NCBI GenBank assembly: GCA_947456305.1
Contig: CANGPN010000012.1
Location: 1-64,000, forward strand
Reading direction: 5' to 3'
DNA: 64,000 nt
Source: Comamonadaceae bacterium
GTDB taxonomy: Bacteria > Pseudomonadota > Gammaproteobacteria > Burkholderiales > Burkholderiaceae_C
The notes under the pieces were generated by a model. That model saw only the letters and a program-made list of their open reading frames with translations, was not told where the DNA came from and made no database searches. Of the stretch, positions 61,069-64,000 are shown in pieces. How positions within the stretch are numbered: the first letter of the stretch is position 1; each line of letters starts with the position of its first letter. A program made the position numbers and the translations under genes.

Positions 61069-61376
61069 GCCAGGTATTGCATTTGGTGATGTGGAAACTC
61101 AAAGGCGACACACCCGCCGATAAAGCCGCACATGCAGCAACATTGAAAACAGCTTTTTTGGGCATGCAGCAACATCTGCCCGGTTTGCTGGAGGTGTTTG
61201 CAGATGCCAATGTGGTGCAAGTCGATGGCGCTTTCGATTTCGCCATCAGCATGCGGTTTGCTTCTTGGGCCGACTTGAAGGCTTACAACGAGCATCCGGC
61301 GCATGAAGACATCAAACATTTGATGCGCGAGATTCGCACCGAGCGTGCGCAAGTGGATTTTGAAATTCCCGGTTGA
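61065..61376 (+). CDS. Dabb-family (stress-responsive alpha/beta-barrel) protein
   Basis: A 103-residue ferredoxin-like protein: QVLHLVMWKLKGDTPADKAA, ADANVVQVDGAFDFAISMRF, HPAHEDIKHLMREI. Dabb proteins are small dimers whose members include enzymes and proteins of unknown role. Here it overlaps the dioxygenase stop by 4 bp and precedes the CoA-transferase, so it probably assists the pathway, for example by acting on an unstable intermediate. That is inference. Confidence 0.8.
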   Translation: MSQVLHLVMWKLKGDTPADKAAHAATLKTAFLGMQQHLPGLLEVFADANVVQVDGAFDFAISMRFASWADLKAYNEHPAHEDIKHLMREIRTERAQVDFEIPG

Positions 61377-61386
61377 AGGAACGCAG

Positions 61387-62103
61387 ATGATCAACAAGAT
61401 TGCAGACAGCGTGGCCCATGCCATTGGTCATGTGGCCGACGGATCCATCGTCATGGTCGGCGGGTTTGGCACCGCAGGCATACCGGATGAATTGATCGAT
61501 GGCTTGATTGCGCAAGGTGCGAAAGACCTGACATTGATCAACAACAACGCAGGCAATGGCGACACCGGTTTGGCGGCATTGTTGAAAGCCGGGCGAGTGA
61601 AAAAAATCATTTGCAGTTTTCCACGCCAGACCGACAGCCATGTGTTTGATGCGCTGTACCGCAGTGGTGAACTCGAACTGGAACTCGTGCCGCAAGGTAA
61701 TTTGGCCGAGCGCATACGCGCCGCAGGCGCAGGCATTGGCGCATTTTTCACACCGACCGGCTATGGCACCGATCTGGCCAAAAACGCAGACGGCAGCCCC
61801 AAAGAAACACGCTTCATCAACGGCAAACACTATGTGTTGGAGTACCCCTTGTATGCAGACTTGGCTTTGGTGAAAGCAGAGCGCGGTGACCGTTGGGGCA
61901 ATCTGATGTTCAGAAAGGCTGCGCGCAATTTCGGCCCCATCATGGCCATGGCCGCCAAGCGCAGCGTGGCCTCGGTACATGAAATAGTGAGCCTGGGACA
62001 ACTCGACCCGGAACATATCGTGACCCCCGGCATTTTTGTCAGCGCGATTGTGCAAATAGAAAGACGCGCCACACAAGGCGGCGGTTTTAAAGCCGTGGCC
62101 TAA
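61387..62103 (+). CDS. pcaI: 3-oxoadipate CoA-transferase subunit A
   Basis: A 238-residue alpha subunit: DGSIVMVGGFGTAGIPDELI, LINNNAGNGDTGLAALLKAG, and FFTPTGYGTDLAKNADGSPK are typical of the class I CoA-transferase alpha chain. It moves CoA from succinyl-CoA to 3-oxoadipate. Started at ATG 61387. The pathway context points to 3-oxoadipate rather than acetoacetate. Confidence 0.9.
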   Translation: MINKIADSVAHAIGHVADGSIVMVGGFGTAGIPDELIDGLIAQGAKDLTLINNNAGNGDTGLAALLKAGRVKKIICSFPRQTDSHVFDALYRSGELELELVPQGNLAERIRAAGAGIGAFFTPTGYGTDLAKNADGSPKETRFINGKHYVLEYPLYADLALVKAERGDRWGNLMFRKAARNFGPIMAMAAKRSVASVHEIVSLGQLDPEHIVTPGIFVSAIVQIERRATQGGGFKAVA

Positions 62104-62124
62104 GGATCACACAGGAGCAACAAC

Positions 62125-62781
62125 ATGGCGATACACAAACGCAGCAAAGACGAGTTGGCCAAACGCGTGGCTCAGGACATGTTTGACGGCGCTTACGTGA
62201 ACTTAGGGATTGGTATGCCGACACTGGTGGCCAACCATTTGCCGCCCGGCATAGAAATTATTTTGCACAGCGAAAACGGCATACTCGGCATGGGCCCTGC
62301 GCCTGCCAAAGGCGAGGAAGACTTTGACTTGATCAACGCCGGTAAACAAGCGGTGACCTTGCTGCCCGGCGGCGCATACTTTCACCACGCAGACAGCTTT
62401 GCCATGATGCGTGCCGGACACTTGGACATTTGCGTGCTCGGTGGTTTTCAAGTCTCGGTCACCGGTGACCTGGCCAACTGGAGCACCGGCGAGCCCGGTG
62501 CCATTCCCGCTGTCGGTGGTGCCATGGACTTGGCCATTGGTGCAAAACAAACCTGGGTGATGATGGACTTGTTGACCAAACAAGGCCAAAGCAAAGTGGT
62601 GCCGCATTGCACTTACCCGTTGACTGGTATTGCGTGTGTCAAACGCATTTACACCGACATGGCCACGCTTGAATGCACACCGAATGGATTGGTGTTGATC
62701 GATTTGGTGGATGGGTTGACGAAGGGGGAGTTGGAGGGGTTGATGGGTGTTGAGGTTAGTCTTGAGAACAAAGTTATTTAA
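62125..62781 (+). CDS. pcaJ: 3-oxoadipate CoA-transferase subunit B
   Basis: A 218-residue beta subunit with the catalytic Glu in SENGILGMGPAP and NLGIGMPTLVANHLPPG, GGAMDLAIGAKQTWVMMDLL. Lies 21 bp after pcaI. The thiolase that would finish the pathway is not in this window. Confidence 0.92.
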   Translation: MAIHKRSKDELAKRVAQDMFDGAYVNLGIGMPTLVANHLPPGIEIILHSENGILGMGPAPAKGEEDFDLINAGKQAVTLLPGGAYFHHADSFAMMRAGHLDICVLGGFQVSVTGDLANWSTGEPGAIPAVGGAMDLAIGAKQTWVMMDLLTKQGQSKVVPHCTYPLTGIACVKRIYTDMATLECTPNGLVLIDLVDGLTKGELEGLMGVEVSLENKVI

Positions 62782-62941
62782 CCCAATTCTCTAGACTGAG
62801 CCCTTTAATTCTTCGAAACTCTTTCAAGTTATTTGTCACCAAAGTGCAGTCTTCTGACAGTGCATGGCAGGCTATCCATAAATCGTTGGCACCTATCGGT
62901 GTGCCTGCGGCGCGAAACCAATTGATTTGGCGGGAGCAAAT
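62774..62941 (-). pseudogene. C-terminal remnant of a VapC toxin gene
   Basis: The minus strand reads RAAGTPIGANDLWIACHALS, then EDCTLVTNNLKEFRRIKGLS and LENWVK before the stop. This is the C-terminal third of a VapC PIN domain, with its last conserved Asp. The frame is cut on the upstream side by a TGA shared with the end of the glyoxalase-like gene. The rest of vapC and its vapB are absent. It overlaps the last bases of pcaJ. Confidence 0.82.
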
Positions 62942-63664
62942 TCACAGCCCGCGACTTTGCAACACCACCAGCCCTTTAGGCGTTTGCAAAGTAACGGAGA
63001 TATTCGCTTCGCCGTTACTTACTTCAATATCTTTCAAATGCACCGCTTCAAAAGCATTGGTCAACTTCTCCGAGGAAGGGTGCGACACAGTGATGCTTTG
63101 CAAGCTCACACCCGAGCGGGGCAGACTGTGGCGCGGGTGCAGGCGCATGGGATCTGTCGCATCGGGCTTGCCCCATTGAATCAAAGTTGGCAAAGTGCCA
63201 TTGAACAGGCGCTGGCCGTCGTCGCGCACCGTGATTTGCCAGTAAAGCTTGCCTTTGCCGGTGCGGCGATGCGCTTGCACCACGGGTCCGGTGTCCAGGC
63301 CTTGCGCTTTCCATGTGTGTCTGGCGAGTTGAACATCGGTGGTGTTCACCACAAAGTGAATCAATCTGGGTTGTTGCGCAATCGATGCTTGTAAAGCCGC
63401 GTCATCCAAGTTGAACCAGCGTTTGTGTGCATTGCGTTTTTGCGCAGAAGCGGTGGGATTGATGGCGATGATTTCGCAATAAGCCATGGGATAACGTGGC
63501 GTGGCAATTTTGAACAAAAGATTGTGTGTGCCGTATTTTTCATGCTCACCGCCTGCATTCGGGGTGATACCCAAGGTGGCTTCGCACCAAGCGACGCCCT
63601 CATCCAGGTTACGGGCTGCGACAACCAAGTGGTCCATGTGTGTTTCAAGTGCGTTGATAGTCAT
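62942..63664 (-). CDS. Glyoxalase-like (VOC superfamily) protein
   Basis: A 240-residue protein of the Glyoxalase_3 group: MDHLVVAARNLDEGVAWCEA TLGI at the N-terminus and RLIHFVVNTTDVQLARHTW in the middle. Members of the group include uncharacterised metal-dependent isomerases and lyases. It is convergent with the CoA-transferase genes and lies just upstream of a LivF-type gene. Function unknown. Confidence 0.75.
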   Translation of the reverse strand: MTINALETHMDHLVVAARNLDEGVAWCEATLGITPNAGGEHEKYGTHNLLFKIATPRYPMAYCEIIAINPTASAQKRNAHKRWFNLDDAALQASIAQQPRLIHFVVNTTDVQLARHTWKAQGLDTGPVVQAHRRTGKGKLYWQITVRDDGQRLFNGTLPTLIQWGKPDATDPMRLHPRHSLPRSGVSLQSITVSHPSSEKLTNAFEAVHLKDIEVSNGEANISVTLQTPKGLVVLQSRGL

Positions 63665-63734
63665 GGTTCATGTTATCGCTGAATCTGCAGCGCATAAAAC
63701 ACGGTAATGACATCAAGTACAGTTGAACCGATTT

Positions 63735-64000
63735 TTAAGCCAATCCCAAATAAATCTGTCTCACATGGTCATTTTTGGCCAGATCCGCCGCAGCGCCTTC
63801 TTGCGCCACGTGGCCGTGCTCTAGGATGTAAGCGCGGTCGGCAATTTGCAGCGCAGATTGCGCGTCTTGCTCGGCCATCAAAATGGCGACGCCGCTGTCG
63901 CGGATATGGCGTATGGCGCTGAAAATCTCCATCTTTAAGCGGTGAGCAATGCCGACTGAAGGCTCATCCAGTAGCAACAGTTTGGGTGAGCCCATGAGTG
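63735..64000 (-). CDS. Second LivF-type ABC transporter ATPase (5' end outside window)
   Basis: The last 88 residues of an ABC ATPase: SPKLLLLDEPSVGIAHRLKM (Walker B) and ILMAEQDAQSALQIADRAYI (H-loop position occupied by Gln-Asp, as in LivF), ending HVRQIYLGLA. The Walker A half lies beyond the window edge. It shows that a second branched-chain-type transporter starts to the right. Confidence 0.9.
   Translation of the reverse strand, partial: LMGSPKLLLLDEPSVGIAHRLKMEIFSAIRHIRDSGVAILMAEQDAQSALQIADRAYILEHGHVAQEGAAADLAKNDHVRQIYLGLA

Overview
The window looks like chromosomal DNA of a Gram-negative betaproteobacterium, probably Burkholderiales and Comamonadaceae-like. That is inferred from moderate GC, an intact phenylacetyl-CoA epoxidase operon with a PaaX regulator, Sox cytochromes, a PQQ alcohol dehydrogenase and a hydroquinone pathway; no rRNA or tRNA confirms it. 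No IS element, CRISPR array or tRNA was recognised.

Bases 1-13150 are an accessory region. It begins with a truncated Fic gene and a DUF4143 ATPase. A PLD-like protein and a DUF4393-like protein follow. Next, on the minus strand, is a retron-like locus: a candidate structured ncRNA (about 5803-6103), a 78-residue protein with a hydrophobic tail, an XRE regulator and a YVDD reverse transcriptase. Bases 6300-13150 are packed with toxin-antitoxin modules. Phd-PIN, HigBA, VapBC and a second Phd-PIN are intact. Others are broken: a HigB-like toxin with a nonsense codon, a BrnA fragment, an MqsA lacking its HTH, a BrnT cut to 22 residues and a duplicated XRE fragment. A BRO/DinD-like gene here has a good LexA box.

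Bases 13160-24420 hold housekeeping and respiratory genes. There is a PQQ dehydrogenase with a lanthanide-type Asp-Tyr-Asp motif and a XoxJ-like solute-binding protein fused to cytochrome c. A four-gene operon encodes an ExbB/ExbD-like proton channel pair, a membrane protein and a lipoprotein. Cytochrome b561, a glycosyltransferase, a cysteine-dioxygenase-like protein fused to four rhodanese domains, and aroE complete it. Bases 24421-31400 are a minus-strand operon in which an IorAB-type molybdenum hydroxylase is translationally coupled to soxXYZA, without soxB or soxCD. Bases 31500-41000 carry a pentapeptide-repeat protein, TerC, two overlapping PAP2 phosphatases, a SET protein facing an acyl/aminoacyl-transferase-like and a CxxCxxCC protein, and an RND pump.

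Bases 41000-64000 are largely catabolic. paaX diverges from paaABCDE across a candidate PaaX operator. After a metalloprotease-like gene and cobT-cobS-cobC comes a hydroquinone/hydroxyquinol island: a LysR regulator, two-subunit hydroquinone dioxygenase, 4-hydroxymuconic semialdehyde dehydrogenase, maleylacetate reductase, a five-gene branched-chain-type ABC transporter, hydroxyquinol 1,2-dioxygenase, a Dabb protein and 3-oxoadipate CoA-transferase. Together these convert hydroquinone and hydroxyquinol through maleylacetate and 3-oxoadipate to 3-oxoadipyl-CoA. The two transcription units of the island start after a duplicated regulatory block (51038-51090 and 55359-55420) built on the same 7-9-7 inverted repeat. 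The window ends in a glyoxalase-like gene and a second LivF-type ATPase.
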